Below are positions 25,789 to 34,757 of a stretch of DNA of 64,000 bases, piece after piece. Every line of letters starts with the position of its first letter. The stretch's first letter is position 1. The notes under the pieces were generated by a model, which saw nothing but the letters and a program-made list of their open reading frames with translations, did no database searches and was not told the DNA's origin. This stretch comes from Streptomyces sp. YPW6 (GTDB taxonomy: Bacteria > Actinomycetota > Actinomycetes > Streptomycetales > Streptomycetaceae), in the NCBI RefSeq assembly GCF_018866325.1, contig NZ_CP076457.1, forward strand, positions 7,351,001-7,415,000. The letters are read 5' to 3'. A program made the position numbers and the translations under genes.

Positions 25789-26972
25789 GACTGTCTTCTC
25801 GCCTGGTGATACCGGCGCTCTGCTTGGTCGTCTTCACCGACCTCATGGGCTTCGGCATCATCCTGCCGCTGCTGCCCTACGCCGCCGACACCTTCGGGGG
25901 CAGCCCCAGCATGATCGGCCTGCTGTTCGCCGCCTACTCGATCGCGCAGCTGGTGTCCGCGCCGTTGCTGGGCCGGGCCTCGGACCGCTTCGGCCGCAAG
26001 CCTGTCCTGTTGCTCGCCCTGTCCGGGTCGGTCCTCTCGGCGCTGTTCATGGCGAACGCCACTTCCCTGAGCGGCCTGCTGGTGGCACGGGTGGTGGCGG
26101 GCGCGTGCGGGGGGTCGATCGCGGTCGCGCACGCCTTCGCCGCCGACCTCGCCCCACCCGAACGGCGTACTCACAGCCTCGGCATGCTGGGTGCGGCCGT
26201 CGGCCTCGGATTCGTCGCTGGCCCCGCCATCGGCGCCATGCTCGCCCACCAGGGACTGTCCGGCGCCGGCATCGTCTCAGCCTGCGTGGCCGCGGCCGCC
26301 CTGTGTCTCGCCGCCGCCGCACTACCCGACGCCCGGGGAATCGGTGCCGCGCGACAGCATGTTCACCAGCAGAGGGGAGTGCACCGTACGGCCCCGGCGG
26401 CGCCGCGGGTCCTGCTGGTGGCGGCGTTCTGCACGACGGCCGCCTTCTGCGCGATGGAAGCCACGCTCGCCCTGCTGGGGGCAGACCGGTACGGGTTCGG
26501 ACCGCAGGCGCTGGGCTGGATGCTGGCCGCAGCCGGCGTCGCCATGGCTGCAGCCCAGGGCGCCATTGCCGCACCACTGGCCGCCCGGTTCGGCACCAGA
26601 ACCGTCGCCGCGGCCGGTGCGCTCGTCCTCGGCACGGGACTGGCATGCCTTCCGCTGCTGCCCGCCTGGGGCACCGTCACCGCGCTCATGGTCGCCAGCA
26701 TCGGCCAAGGGCTGCTGGCCCCCGCGCTGAGCACCCTCGTCGCCGACGCCGCACCTGACCGTACGGGCGCGGCCATGGGGGCCGTCCAGTCGGCGATGGC
26801 CCTGGCCCGCGCCAGCGCTCCCGCCGTGGCCGGCATCACCTACGACCTGCGCCCCCTCCTGCCCTACCTGAGCGCCCTGGTCCTGGCCGTGGTGGCTGCG
26901 GCCTGCATCCGAGCCCTGCCCGGCCAGGCAAGGAGGGCGGACGAACCGGTCGCGAAGGAGATTTCCGCATGA
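25785..26972 (+). CDS. MFS drug-efflux-type transporter
   Basis: 395 residues with about twelve membrane helices. The N-terminal FTDLMGFGIILPLLPYAADTFGGSP and the loop 2-3 motif GRASDRFGRKPVLLLAL are those of the TCR/Tet DHA1 efflux group. GTG at 25785 overlaps the TetR stop (GTGA). Control by the adjacent TetR is expected. The substrate is unknown. Confidence 0.88.
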   Translation: MRLSSRLVIPALCLVVFTDLMGFGIILPLLPYAADTFGGSPSMIGLLFAAYSIAQLVSAPLLGRASDRFGRKPVLLLALSGSVLSALFMANATSLSGLLVARVVAGACGGSIAVAHAFAADLAPPERRTHSLGMLGAAVGLGFVAGPAIGAMLAHQGLSGAGIVSACVAAAALCLAAAALPDARGIGAARQHVHQQRGVHRTAPAAPRVLLVAAFCTTAAFCAMEATLALLGADRYGFGPQALGWMLAAAGVAMAAAQGAIAAPLAARFGTRTVAAAGALVLGTGLACLPLLPAWGTVTALMVASIGQGLLAPALSTLVADAAPDRTGAAMGAVQSAMALARASAPAVAGITYDLRPLLPYLSALVLAVVAAACIRALPGQARRADEPVAKEISA

Positions 26973-28801
26973 CGGGCCTGGTACTGACCGGACTGCTGGC
27001 CGCCACCGTCGCCTGGACCGCACCGCGCCTGCTGGGCACCCTCGCCCGGCCGATGTCGAGCGCCTGGTGCGCCGCGGCGGGCACCACAGCCGCCCTCGCG
27101 ATCGCCGTCCTCGCCAACCGGGCAGAACCCGGCGCCTTCGTCGACCCCGGCCTGCTCCTCATGGTCGCCGTCCTCGCGGCGATGGCCACCGCGGTCGGCC
27201 TGGAACTCCTCGGCGGAATCCGTCCACCCGGCCCTCTCACCCTGGCACGGTCACTGACCGGCTGGGTCCGTCGCAGCCGCCGCTACGGCCAACTGACGCA
27301 CCTGGCATCCCGGCACGGTCTCTCACTCGCCCGCCGGCCCGGCGGACCGCGCGGCACAGCGCTCGGGGAAGCTCTGCGTGACTGCCTCGCCGAAGCCGGG
27401 CCCCTGTTCGTCAAAGCCGGCCAAGTCCTCGCCGCCCGGCCCGGCCTCCTGCCAGACGACGTCGCCCGACCGCTCTTCGACCTGCACGACACCGTCCCGC
27501 CCGCCCCTGCGGAACAGGTCGAGCGACTCCTTACGGAGCACTACGGCAGCCCCCTGGACGAGGTCTTCGCCTCCTTCGACCATGAACCACTGGCCGCAGC
27601 ATCCATGGCACAAGTCCACCGAGCCACGCTCCACGACGGCACTCGCGTCGCGGTCAAGATACTGCGACCTGGCATCCCCGGCCGCCTGTCCACCGACCTC
27701 GACGTCCTGGCCCGCCTAGCCCGGACCATGGAGAAACGCACCGCCTGGGGCCGCGCCATCCGCGTCACCCGCCTCGCCGACGACTTCGCCACCGCCGTCC
27801 GGGCCGAACTCGACCTGCGTATCGAGGCCCGCACGCTCGCAGCCGCCCACACAGCGGCTCACCGCGGCCCCGTCATCGTGCCCGCCGTACACCCCGGCCT
27901 GTCCGGGCGGTACGTCCTTGTCCAAGACTTCGCCGACGGCCTCCCCGCTCACCGTGCCGCGCCCGACCTCGACGACCACACCGCACGCACCACCGCCCAC
28001 ACCATCGCCGGCGGCTACCTCACTCTCCTCATGCGCCACGGCATCGCGCACGCCGACCCCCACCCCGGAAACGTCCACCTCCACCCCAACAAGCCGCCCG
28101 CCCTCCTCGACTTCGGACACGCCGCCCGCCTCGACACCCTTCAGCTCGCCGCCCTGCAGCGCATCCTCACCGCCACCGCCCTCGGCAACCCCACCAACCT
28201 CGCCCGCGCCCTCAACGACGCCGCCGAAGACCCCGTTGACGAACGAACCCTCGAACGCGCCTGCGCCCAGCTCCTGCTCACCCTTCCCTCACCCGGCCAC
28301 CGCGCATCCAACACCGACACCGACACCCTCACCGCCCTCGCCACTCTCACCCGAAGCACCGGACTCCTGCTTCCACCGGCCTTCCCCACCGTTCTGCGCG
28401 GACTCGCTGTCCTCGAATCCACCTGCCTGCGCCTGGACGCCGACTTCGACCTCACCGCCCACCTCGGCCACCACATCCGCCCAGGCCACGAGACGATCAC
28501 TCAACTCGCAAACCTCTTCGGCTTTCCCGCCCTCCCACAGCCGGCACAGGACCTACGCCGACCAGGCAACCGCGGATGGCAGCAGCGCACCGCGGAACTA
28601 GGTGTCCTCACCCTGGTCGCTGCGACCACCGGCGGCATCTCCACCACCCTGCTCACCCGCCAAAGCGGCCCCGAGATCGCCGACGGCCTGCACTTGCTGG
28701 AAGCCATCGGCTCCCTCGGCCTGGCCGCCGCCGCAGCCCTCCTGATGCGCGTCGTCGTGCACGCCATCCGCCCCCACCCAGGGACCCACGACTCCGCCTG
28801 A
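26969..28801 (+). CDS. ABC1/UbiB/AarF-family atypical kinase
   Basis: 610 residues. Two or three N-terminal hydrophobic segments and two C-terminal helices flank an ABC1 kinase-like domain. That domain has KAGQVLAARPGLLPDD (KxGQ motif), AAASMAQVHRATL (alanine-rich ATP loop), VAVKILRPGI (catalytic Lys), HADPHPGNVHL and LLDFGHAARLD (metal-binding DFG). The family acts in isoprenoid lipid and quinone pathways or as an ATPase. The ATG overlaps the MFS stop (ATGA). Last gene of the operon. Confidence 0.9.
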   Translation: MTGLVLTGLLAATVAWTAPRLLGTLARPMSSAWCAAAGTTAALAIAVLANRAEPGAFVDPGLLLMVAVLAAMATAVGLELLGGIRPPGPLTLARSLTGWVRRSRRYGQLTHLASRHGLSLARRPGGPRGTALGEALRDCLAEAGPLFVKAGQVLAARPGLLPDDVARPLFDLHDTVPPAPAEQVERLLTEHYGSPLDEVFASFDHEPLAAASMAQVHRATLHDGTRVAVKILRPGIPGRLSTDLDVLARLARTMEKRTAWGRAIRVTRLADDFATAVRAELDLRIEARTLAAAHTAAHRGPVIVPAVHPGLSGRYVLVQDFADGLPAHRAAPDLDDHTARTTAHTIAGGYLTLLMRHGIAHADPHPGNVHLHPNKPPALLDFGHAARLDTLQLAALQRILTATALGNPTNLARALNDAAEDPVDERTLERACAQLLLTLPSPGHRASNTDTDTLTALATLTRSTGLLLPPAFPTVLRGLAVLESTCLRLDADFDLTAHLGHHIRPGHETITQLANLFGFPALPQPAQDLRRPGNRGWQQRTAELGVLTLVAATTGGISTTLLTRQSGPEIADGLHLLEAIGSLGLAAAAALLMRVVVHAIRPHPGTHDSA

Positions 28802-29053
28802 ACCCCACGGACCAAGCAGCTCAGCCCCCGCTCCCGGGTCCGTGACGCTCGGTCTAGTGCCGCATCAGACAACGTTAGCCCTGTCGGCATCCCTGCCCGG
28901 GCCAGGGTGGAGTCCTTCGTGATACGTTCCTGCCACCGTGCACCACTGCGAACTGAGGAGGTGAGACCGATCAACGCTTTGACAGGTCGGGCCTCCCTCC
29001 CTCGCATGGCCTAGGGAGTGCCCGCAGAGGCATCCCGAAAGGCATGAAACGCT

Positions 29054-29785
29054 ATGCGCTTCATCTCTGAGACGTCGTCCGACGGCGCCCGCGAACAGCT
29101 CTTCACCCTCGGCGAGATTCCTGGCGTGTTGTGGACGCCGGAAGGTGCCGTCGCCACTCGTCCGCTCGTCTTGATGGGACACGGTGGCGGTCAGCACAAG
29201 AAGGCCCCTGACGTTCTGACTCGGGCACGCCGCTTCGTGACCGAATGCGGGTTCGCGGTCGTGGCGGTCGACGTTCCCGCCCATGGCGACCGGCCGAAGG
29301 TTGAGCAGTACGACCGGATCGCGACTGAGAACCAGGCTCGCGTGGAAGCCGGTGAAGAGTTGGCCCCGCTGATCGCCGGCTTCCAGGCGCTCGTGGCCCG
29401 CCAGACTGTGCCGGAATGGCGGGCGGTCCTGGGCGCGGTTCAGCAACTTGAGCACGTTGGCGCCGGCCCGGTGGGCTACTGGGGGGTTTCGCTGGGATGC
29501 GGACTCGGTGTTCCGTTCGTCGCTGCTGAACCGCGGGTCCGCGCGGCGGTACTGGGATTGGGCGGGGTGTTGGCGTCGGCCGAGGCCGCCGCGCGGATCA
29601 CGGTCCCAGTGGAGTTCTTGGTGCAGTGGGACGATGAGCGGGTGCCGCGGGTTCAGAGCTTGGCGCTGTTCGACGCCTTGGCCTCGGCTGAGAAAACGTT
29701 GCACGCCAATCCCGGCAAGCACGGGGAGATCCCGGCATTCGAGCTGGAGAGCACGCTGAGGTTCTTCGCCCGGCACCTCGGCTGA
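29054..29785 (+). CDS. alpha/beta hydrolase, passenger of the IS630 element
   Basis: A 243-residue dienelactone-hydrolase-like enzyme. LVLMGHGGGQHK is the oxyanion-hole strand, GYWGVSLGCGLG holds the nucleophile Ser (GxSxG), QWDDERVP the acid and PGKHGEIPAF the histidine. There is no signal peptide. It is followed 52 bp later by the transposase gene, within the same terminal repeats. The substrate is unknown; esterase, lactonase or resistance-type hydrolysis are all possible. Confidence 0.85.
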   Translation: MRFISETSSDGAREQLFTLGEIPGVLWTPEGAVATRPLVLMGHGGGQHKKAPDVLTRARRFVTECGFAVVAVDVPAHGDRPKVEQYDRIATENQARVEAGEELAPLIAGFQALVARQTVPEWRAVLGAVQQLEHVGAGPVGYWGVSLGCGLGVPFVAAEPRVRAAVLGLGGVLASAEAAARITVPVEFLVQWDDERVPRVQSLALFDALASAEKTLHANPGKHGEIPAFELESTLRFFARHLG

Positions 29786-29837
29786 TACCGCCGACCGCAG
29801 TCCCGCGACGCGCCGATCGGGAACCGGATCCCGATCG

Positions 29838-30995
29838 GTGCGTTCACTGAAACTGGTCGGCGTGGCCGACAGAGTTCAGGTTCGACAGATCGACGATGAC
29901 GAGGGGCAGCGCCTGCTGCGGATCATCCGCAGAGGCACCGGGGCAGTGGTGACATGGCGGCGGGCCCAGATGGTCCTGCTGTCCGCGCAGGGCATGCCGG
30001 TAGCGAAGATCGCGGAGGCGTCGTTCACCAGCGCGGACCGGGTGAGGGATGTGATCCACAACTTCAACGCGGACGGCTTCGACTCGCTGTACCCGAAGTA
30101 CAAAGGCGGCTGGCCGAAGACCTTCACGCTGCCCGAGCGGCGCGAGATCAAGAAGATCGCGAAGTCGAAGCCGACCGAGCACGACCTGCCGTTTTCCACC
30201 TGGAGTCTGACCAAGCTGGCGGACTTCCCGGTTGCCGAGGGGGTGGTCGACGACATCAGCCACGAGGGCCTGCGCATCCTGCTCCGCGAGGAAGGCGTCT
30301 CCTTTCAACGCCTGAAGACCTGGAAGACCTCCCGCGATCCGGACTACGCAGCAAAGAAGGCCCGGGTCGAGCACCTCTACGCGATCGTTGACGGCGAGGT
30401 CATACCGGAGGACGGCGAGCCCGAAGTGGTCTTCTGCATGGACGAGTTCGGGCCGTTCAACCTGATGCCACCCCCCGGCCGTCAGTGGGCAGAACGCGGG
30501 GGCAAGCACAAGGATCCCGCCCGGGAACCGCGCCGCAGGCGGCGGGCCACCTACAACCGCTACGGCGGCGTGCGCCACCTGTTCGCCGCCCTGGACCTGG
30601 CCCGGGACAAGCTCTACGGCCACATCAAGCCGATCAAGAAGCGTACCCAGTTCCTGGAGTTCTGCCGCTACCTGCGCACCCTCTACCCTGCCCAGGTCCG
30701 GATCGCGATCGTGTGTGACAACTTCTCCCCGCACCTGACCACGAGGAAGTGCCAGCGCGTCGGCGACTGGGCCACCGCGAACAACGTCGAGATCGCGTAC
30801 ACGCCGACGAACAGCTCCTGGCTCAATCGCATCGAGGCCCAGTTCACCGCCCTGCGCTACTTCACCCTCGACGGCACCGACCACACCACCCACAAGGAGC
30901 AGGGCAGCATGATCCGCCGCTACATCATTTGGCGGAACCGCCACGCCGACGACCAACGCCTACAGGAGGTCGTCGACAGGGCGAACGTTGCCTGA
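29838..30995 (+). CDS. IS630-family transposase
   Basis: 385 residues and apparently intact. The N-terminal HTH (ITxxADRVRDVIHNFNADGF region) is followed by the DDE domain: first Asp in VVFCMDEFGPFNL, second in IVCDNFSPHLTT, and Glu in NSSWLNRIEAQFTAL. These are the IS630 DDE signatures. The stop is 8 bp before the right terminal end. GTG at 29838 is the first start; a GTG a few codons later is possible. Confidence 0.92.
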   Translation: MRSLKLVGVADRVQVRQIDDDEGQRLLRIIRRGTGAVVTWRRAQMVLLSAQGMPVAKIAEASFTSADRVRDVIHNFNADGFDSLYPKYKGGWPKTFTLPERREIKKIAKSKPTEHDLPFSTWSLTKLADFPVAEGVVDDISHEGLRILLREEGVSFQRLKTWKTSRDPDYAAKKARVEHLYAIVDGEVIPEDGEPEVVFCMDEFGPFNLMPPPGRQWAERGGKHKDPAREPRRRRRATYNRYGGVRHLFAALDLARDKLYGHIKPIKKRTQFLEFCRYLRTLYPAQVRIAIVCDNFSPHLTTRKCQRVGDWATANNVEIAYTPTNSSWLNRIEAQFTALRYFTLDGTDHTTHKEQGSMIRRYIIWRNRHADDQRLQEVVDRANVA

Positions 30996-31005
30996 CGGGG
31001 CACTA

Positions 31006-31897
31006 GGTTCTGTCGTCAAATGTCACGCCCACATCAGGAGTGACGCGAGCGTGACGGCCGCTTCGTAGGACTGGGCGGTTTTGTCGTAGCGGGTGGCGAT
31101 GCCGCGCCACTGCTTCAGGCGGTTGAAGCACCGTTCCACGACGTTGCGGTGCTTGTAGGCCTCGCGGTCGAAGGCCGGCGGGCGGCCACCGCGACTGCCC
31201 CGCCTGGCCCGGTTGCCGACCTGGTCGGCACGCTCGGGAATCGTGTGAGGGATGCCGCGGCGGCGGAGCCAGGCGCGGATCGCTTTCGAGCTGTAGCCCT
31301 TGTCGCCCAGGACGTGATCGGGCCGGGTGCGGGGTCGCCCCGGTCCGATCCGGGGCACCCGGATCGCTTCCATCACGGCGGTGAACCGGGTGCAGTCGTT
31401 GGTGTTGCCGCCCGTGACGACGAAGCCGAGCGGACGGCCTCTGCCGTCACAGGCAAGATGAATCTTGCTGGTCAGGCCGCCCCTGGACCGCCCGAGGGCC
31501 GGGTCGCGGAGCCCCCTTTTCGAGCCCCCGCCCCATGCTGGTGGGCCCGGACGATCGTGGAATCGACCGACGCCAGCCACTCGATGTCGCCCGCCGCGTC
31601 CGCTTTCGCCTGGGCGGCCCGCAGCATTCGGTCGAACGTCCCGTCCGCCGCCCACCTGCGGAAACGGGTATGCAGCGTGGCCCACGGACCATAGCGCTCG
31701 GGCACGTCCCGCCAGGCCGTCCCGGTCCGGAACTTCCACACGATCCCGTTCAGGACCCTGCGGTCGTCCAGCCGCTTCCGCCCCCGCGACGACACGGGCA
31801 GCAACGGCCGGACGAACTCCCACTCAGCATCGGACAGTTCATGGCGACGTATCACGACACCATGATCCACCAGCGATGATCATTTGAAGACACTGCC
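31006..31897 (-). mobile_element. IS5-family (IS427-type) element, TA target
   Basis: The ends read GGTTCTGTCGTCAAATG on the left and GGCAGTGTCTTCAAATG as the complement of the right end, 12 of 17 identical. TA occurs immediately outside both (31004-31005 and 31898-31899). Length is 892 bp, normal for the IS427 group. The left TA is also the right TA of the IS630 element, so the two elements share a junction. The transposase is in two overlapping frames. Confidence 0.82.
31023..31870 (-). CDS. IS5-family transposase expressed by -1 frameshift
   Basis: The first frame (31870 down to 31472) encodes the N-terminal DUF4096-type part (HELSDAEWEFVRPLLP, GIVWKFRTGTAWRDVPERYG). The second frame (to 31023) encodes the DDE catalytic part (SRGGLTSKIHLACDG, GDKGYSSKAIRAWL, NVVERCFNRLKQWRGIATRYDK). 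The two overlap. A run AAAAGGGGG at 31521-31512 on the minus strand lets tRNA-Lys slip from the first frame into the second by -1. This is the usual expression mode of the group, so the gene is probably functional. Confidence 0.85.
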
Positions 31898-31917
31898 TAG
31901 AAGACTGACGATCCCTA

Positions 31918-32409
31918 TCAGAGCAGGTGGAGGTTGGGCGCCTGCGCAGCATTCGCGTACTCGGCCAGCGCAATGACGGTTACGCCGACGGCTTCCAGGA
32001 CCTTGGTACCCGCGGCAGCCGTGACGAAGGTGTCGGGCTCGCTCCACGCGGTGACGACGCGGCGGAGGCCAGCGTCCTGGATGAGCTGGGCGCAAGGGCG
32101 GGGGCGGGAAGCCCGTTTGGCGCAGGGCTCCAGGGAGCTGTAGATCGTGGCGGTGCTGAGCCTGGCGTCACCAGCTGAGAGCTTGGCGAGGGCTCCTTCT
32201 TCTGCGTGGTCGCGGGGATCGCTCTCACGCGAGTAGCCGCGGGCGAGTTCGGTTCCGTCGGCCGCGACGATGACGGCTCCCACGCTGAAGGCGGTCGCCG
32301 AGGGCGGGCAGAGGGCGGCCAGTTCGCAGGCGAGTGCGAGCCAGTTCCGGTCCGCGGTGTTGGCGGTACGGCCGGTGCCGGGGGTGCTGGCCGAAAGGGT
32401 GGGGTTCAT
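31918..32409 (-). CDS. cytidine/riboflavin-type deaminase (RibD N-domain-like)
   Basis: A 163-residue zinc deaminase. The active-site HAEEGAL supplies the His ligand and catalytic Glu, and PCAKRASRPRPC the two Cys ligands. The latter pattern is that of riboflavin RibD deaminases. The ATG overlaps the upstream reductase stop (ATGA). Together the two genes equal a split RibD (deaminase plus reductase) acting on a pyrimidine or pyrimidine ribotide. Whether they serve riboflavin or a specialised product is unknown, since no other rib genes are here. Confidence 0.85.
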   Translation of the reverse strand: MNPTLSASTPGTGRTANTADRNWLALACELAALCPPSATAFSVGAVIVAADGTELARGYSRESDPRDHAEEGALAKLSAGDARLSTATIYSSLEPCAKRASRPRPCAQLIQDAGLRRVVTAWSEPDTFVTAAAGTKVLEAVGVTVIALAEYANAAQAPNLHLL

Positions 32410-33104
32410 CGAGGCTCCGTGGAGGTGTCTTTGGGTGCGTACGTCAGAAGTACCACGTCGCCGATCTGACGAGCTTCCAGGAGTCGGAGCCGGGAGGTCG
32501 GGCCGCCGGGGTAGCTGGCTGAGCCGAGCATCCGTACCGCGTCCGGCTGGCCGACCAGGAGCGGGGCGACGACGAGCTGGAGTTCGTCGGCGAGCCCTGC
32601 TTCGAGGAGCTGTGTGTGAATGGTGCCGCCGCCTTCGACCATGAGCCGGTTGACGGCGTAGGCATCACCGAGGACATCGAGAGCGGAGGGCCACGTGCCC
32701 TCTGCAGGGATGCTCTGAACGGTGGCCAGGTCACCGAGGTTGGAGCGAGCTTTCGCCGTGGCCGCGTCGCCGACGGCCAGGACGAGCTTGTCCCCGCCGT
32801 GGTGCCAGAACTTCCAGTCGGGGTCGAGGTCTCCCGTACCGGTGATGGTGACCTTCAGTGGGTACTCCGGCTGACCGGCTGCGATTCGGGAGGCCCTGCG
32901 ATCCTCTGAGTTGACCAGAAGTCGGGGGTTGTCGGCTCGGAGTGTGCCGGCTCCCACGAGGATGGCGTCGACGCCGGCCCGTACGGAGTCGACGCGGTCG
33001 AAGTCTTCCCTGTTGGAGAGCAGGAGCCGGGCCTCGCCCGGGCGGGTGTCGAGGTAGCCATCTATCGAGACAGCTGCGGACAGCAAAACATGAGGGCGGG
33101 GCAC
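32406..33104 (-). CDS. RibD C-terminal/dihydrofolate-reductase-family protein
   Basis: 232 residues. LLSAAVSIDGYLDT at the N-terminus, ILVGAGTLRADNPRLLV and NRLMVEGGGTIHTQLLEAGLADELQLVVAPLL are the core motifs of the RibD reductase domain, which uses NADPH. It is translationally coupled to the downstream deaminase. A GTG or ATG near 33104 gives the full fold. It follows the HTH-TPR regulator gene by 27 bp in the same direction and may be in one operon with it. Confidence 0.87.
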   Translation of the reverse strand: MPRPHVLLSAAVSIDGYLDTRPGEARLLLSNREDFDRVDSVRAGVDAILVGAGTLRADNPRLLVNSEDRRASRIAAGQPEYPLKVTITGTGDLDPDWKFWHHGGDKLVLAVGDAATAKARSNLGDLATVQSIPAEGTWPSALDVLGDAYAVNRLMVEGGGTIHTQLLEAGLADELQLVVAPLLVGQPDAVRMLGSASYPGGPTSRLRLLEARQIGDVVLLTYAPKDTSTEPR

Positions 33105-33131
33105 GCTATCTCCAGAAGGTGTGTTGGTGGG

Positions 33132-34559
33132 TCAGGCGGGGTGCAGGACGATGCGATCGAGCGAGGCTCGGAACTCTGCGACGCAGTTCTCGCTGGCTGC
33201 GGGGGCCAGCGCCTGGTCGAGACGGTCGAGCTGGTAGACGATCCGTGCGGAGCCGGTCTCGGTAGCGATGCCTACAGCCTGCGTACCGATTCGGGCGGCC
33301 AGGACGTTGTTGCCCGCCCCCGCATGGGCACGAGCGGCGCGAGCGAGGTAGACGCCCCTGTCTCGGCGGTACGCGGGTGGAAGCATCGCGATGGCGTTGT
33401 CGAAGCCTGCCGCGGCCCGCTCGTAGTCACCGAGCGCAGCGAGGGAGCGGGCTCGGGCTGTGCTGACGTACGCGGTATCGAGCCAGGAACCCCAGACGCC
33501 GTCGGAGTCCGCACGGTCGAGAAGGGTGAGCGCGGTGTCGTATGCCTTATGGGTTTCACTGGCTTCCCCGAGCACGGCATGTGCGTGAGCCTCGTGCAGA
33601 ACAGCGATGACCTCCAGGCGGCTCCCGGGCCGGGCGGTGCGTCGGGCAGCGCTGGCGAGCCCGAGGGCATCGGCGGGATGTCCTGTGTCAACGGCGAGTT
33701 GGGCCTTCCGGCCGAGAATGTAGGCCGTGAGGTCGGTGTCGCCGGTGATATGGGAAGCGTCCAGCGCTTTCGCGGTGTGACCGTGCGCAGCGCGTTCGTC
33801 GCCGATGTCCTGGGCGAACCAGCCTGCCAACTCTTCGTAGCGGGTCTCCAGCGCGAGGAGTTCGACGGCGTCGGCACCACGGGCTGCTCGACGCCTTGCG
33901 GCAAGGGAGAGGAGATTTTGCTGCAGGGCGGGCAGAACGTGCCGAGGACCGATGAGGTTGTCGGTCTGAATTATTACTCGGCGGAGCTGTGCGAAGTGCT
34001 CGAAAGGCGAGCCCATGTCGGCCAAATCGCTCTCGGCCGTCGCCGTCGTGGCCGGAACGGCAGCCGCAGCCAGTCCGGCGAGCCCGGAGGCGAGAACGAC
34101 ACGGCGAGGCACGGGCACGAAATGGATCCTTCCGTTGATTCGTGCGGGGACGACGACCAAGTCCATGTCGTCTCCGAGTGAGACTGCCTGCCCGGGGCCG
34201 CTCAATGCCAGAGGTCCCAGGCCGCTGGCCCCATGGCTTCGTGTATTGGCCTCATGAACCTCCGTCTCGGCTCTGGACGTCATGGCCGAGCCGTCCTGTG
34301 GGGACTCGTATTCCGCCTCGTCCCAGTAGCGAACCAACGCGCCGGCGGCATCCAGGACCCGGTCAAGGACGACGGCCGCAGGCCGAGGCACGGGGCGCTC
34401 GGCGCGCTCGAAGCGCCCGAGATGCGAGCGGTCGATCAACGCCTTGCGAGCGAGTGCCTGCTGGGACAGCCGGCGGGCCTCGCGGAACTGGCGTAGCTCG
34501 TACCCCCAGCGATGCCACGGGCCTGCACCCGGAGTCAGGTCGTTCGGTTGCTGCCCCAC
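33132..34559 (-). CDS. helix-turn-helix regulator with TPR-like C-terminus
   Basis: 475 residues. An N-terminal XRE HTH (LRQFREARRLSQQALARKALIDRSHLGRFERAERP) leads, through a variable linker, to about 300 residues of helical TPR-like repeats (AHGHTAKALDASHITGDTDLTAYILGRKAQLAVDTG and similar). Such Streptomyces regulators act with anti-sigma-like ATPases or peptide ligands. It is divergent from the ATP-binding protein gene at 34758, with a 198-bp promoter gap between them. Confidence 0.82.
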   Translation of the reverse strand: MGQQPNDLTPGAGPWHRWGYELRQFREARRLSQQALARKALIDRSHLGRFERAERPVPRPAAVVLDRVLDAAGALVRYWDEAEYESPQDGSAMTSRAETEVHEANTRSHGASGLGPLALSGPGQAVSLGDDMDLVVVPARINGRIHFVPVPRRVVLASGLAGLAAAAVPATTATAESDLADMGSPFEHFAQLRRVIIQTDNLIGPRHVLPALQQNLLSLAARRRAARGADAVELLALETRYEELAGWFAQDIGDERAAHGHTAKALDASHITGDTDLTAYILGRKAQLAVDTGHPADALGLASAARRTARPGSRLEVIAVLHEAHAHAVLGEASETHKAYDTALTLLDRADSDGVWGSWLDTAYVSTARARSLAALGDYERAAAGFDNAIAMLPPAYRRDRGVYLARAARAHAGAGNNVLAARIGTQAVGIATETGSARIVYQLDRLDQALAPAASENCVAEFRASLDRIVLHPA

Positions 34560-34757
34560 GCTTCCTCCTCACCCGCGAACGTCCCTCGTGCCACGGATTG
34601 ATCCAACGAAGTCGGCCAGCTCTCGATGGGGCCTGTGGAGCCAGCGTGCGGGGCTCCATCCAAGGACTCCCGGCTGGGGCGCCCAGCCGTTTTCATCGTT
34701 GGCATGAGTTGGCCACACGGTATCCGAACGGTCCGTGTGACGACTCGGATTCACGCC

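Larger units (their letters stand above)
28857..31003 (+). mobile_element. IS630-family element with passenger gene, flanked by TA
   Basis: Terminal inverted repeats match at 17 of 20 positions: GTGCCGCATCAGACAACGTT (28857-28876) and the complement of 30984-31003. Each end abuts TA (28855-28856 and 31004-31005), the IS630 target duplication. The element is 2147 bp, about twice a usual IS630. Besides an intact transposase (29838-30995) it carries an alpha/beta hydrolase gene (29054-29785) on the same strand. Both genes lie inside one pair of ends, so the hydrolase should move with it. Confidence 0.85.

Noticed and set aside
31006..31897. Treating the two-frame IS5 transposase as a pseudogene
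   Set aside because: The frame overlap and slippery run are the normal expression signal of this IS group.
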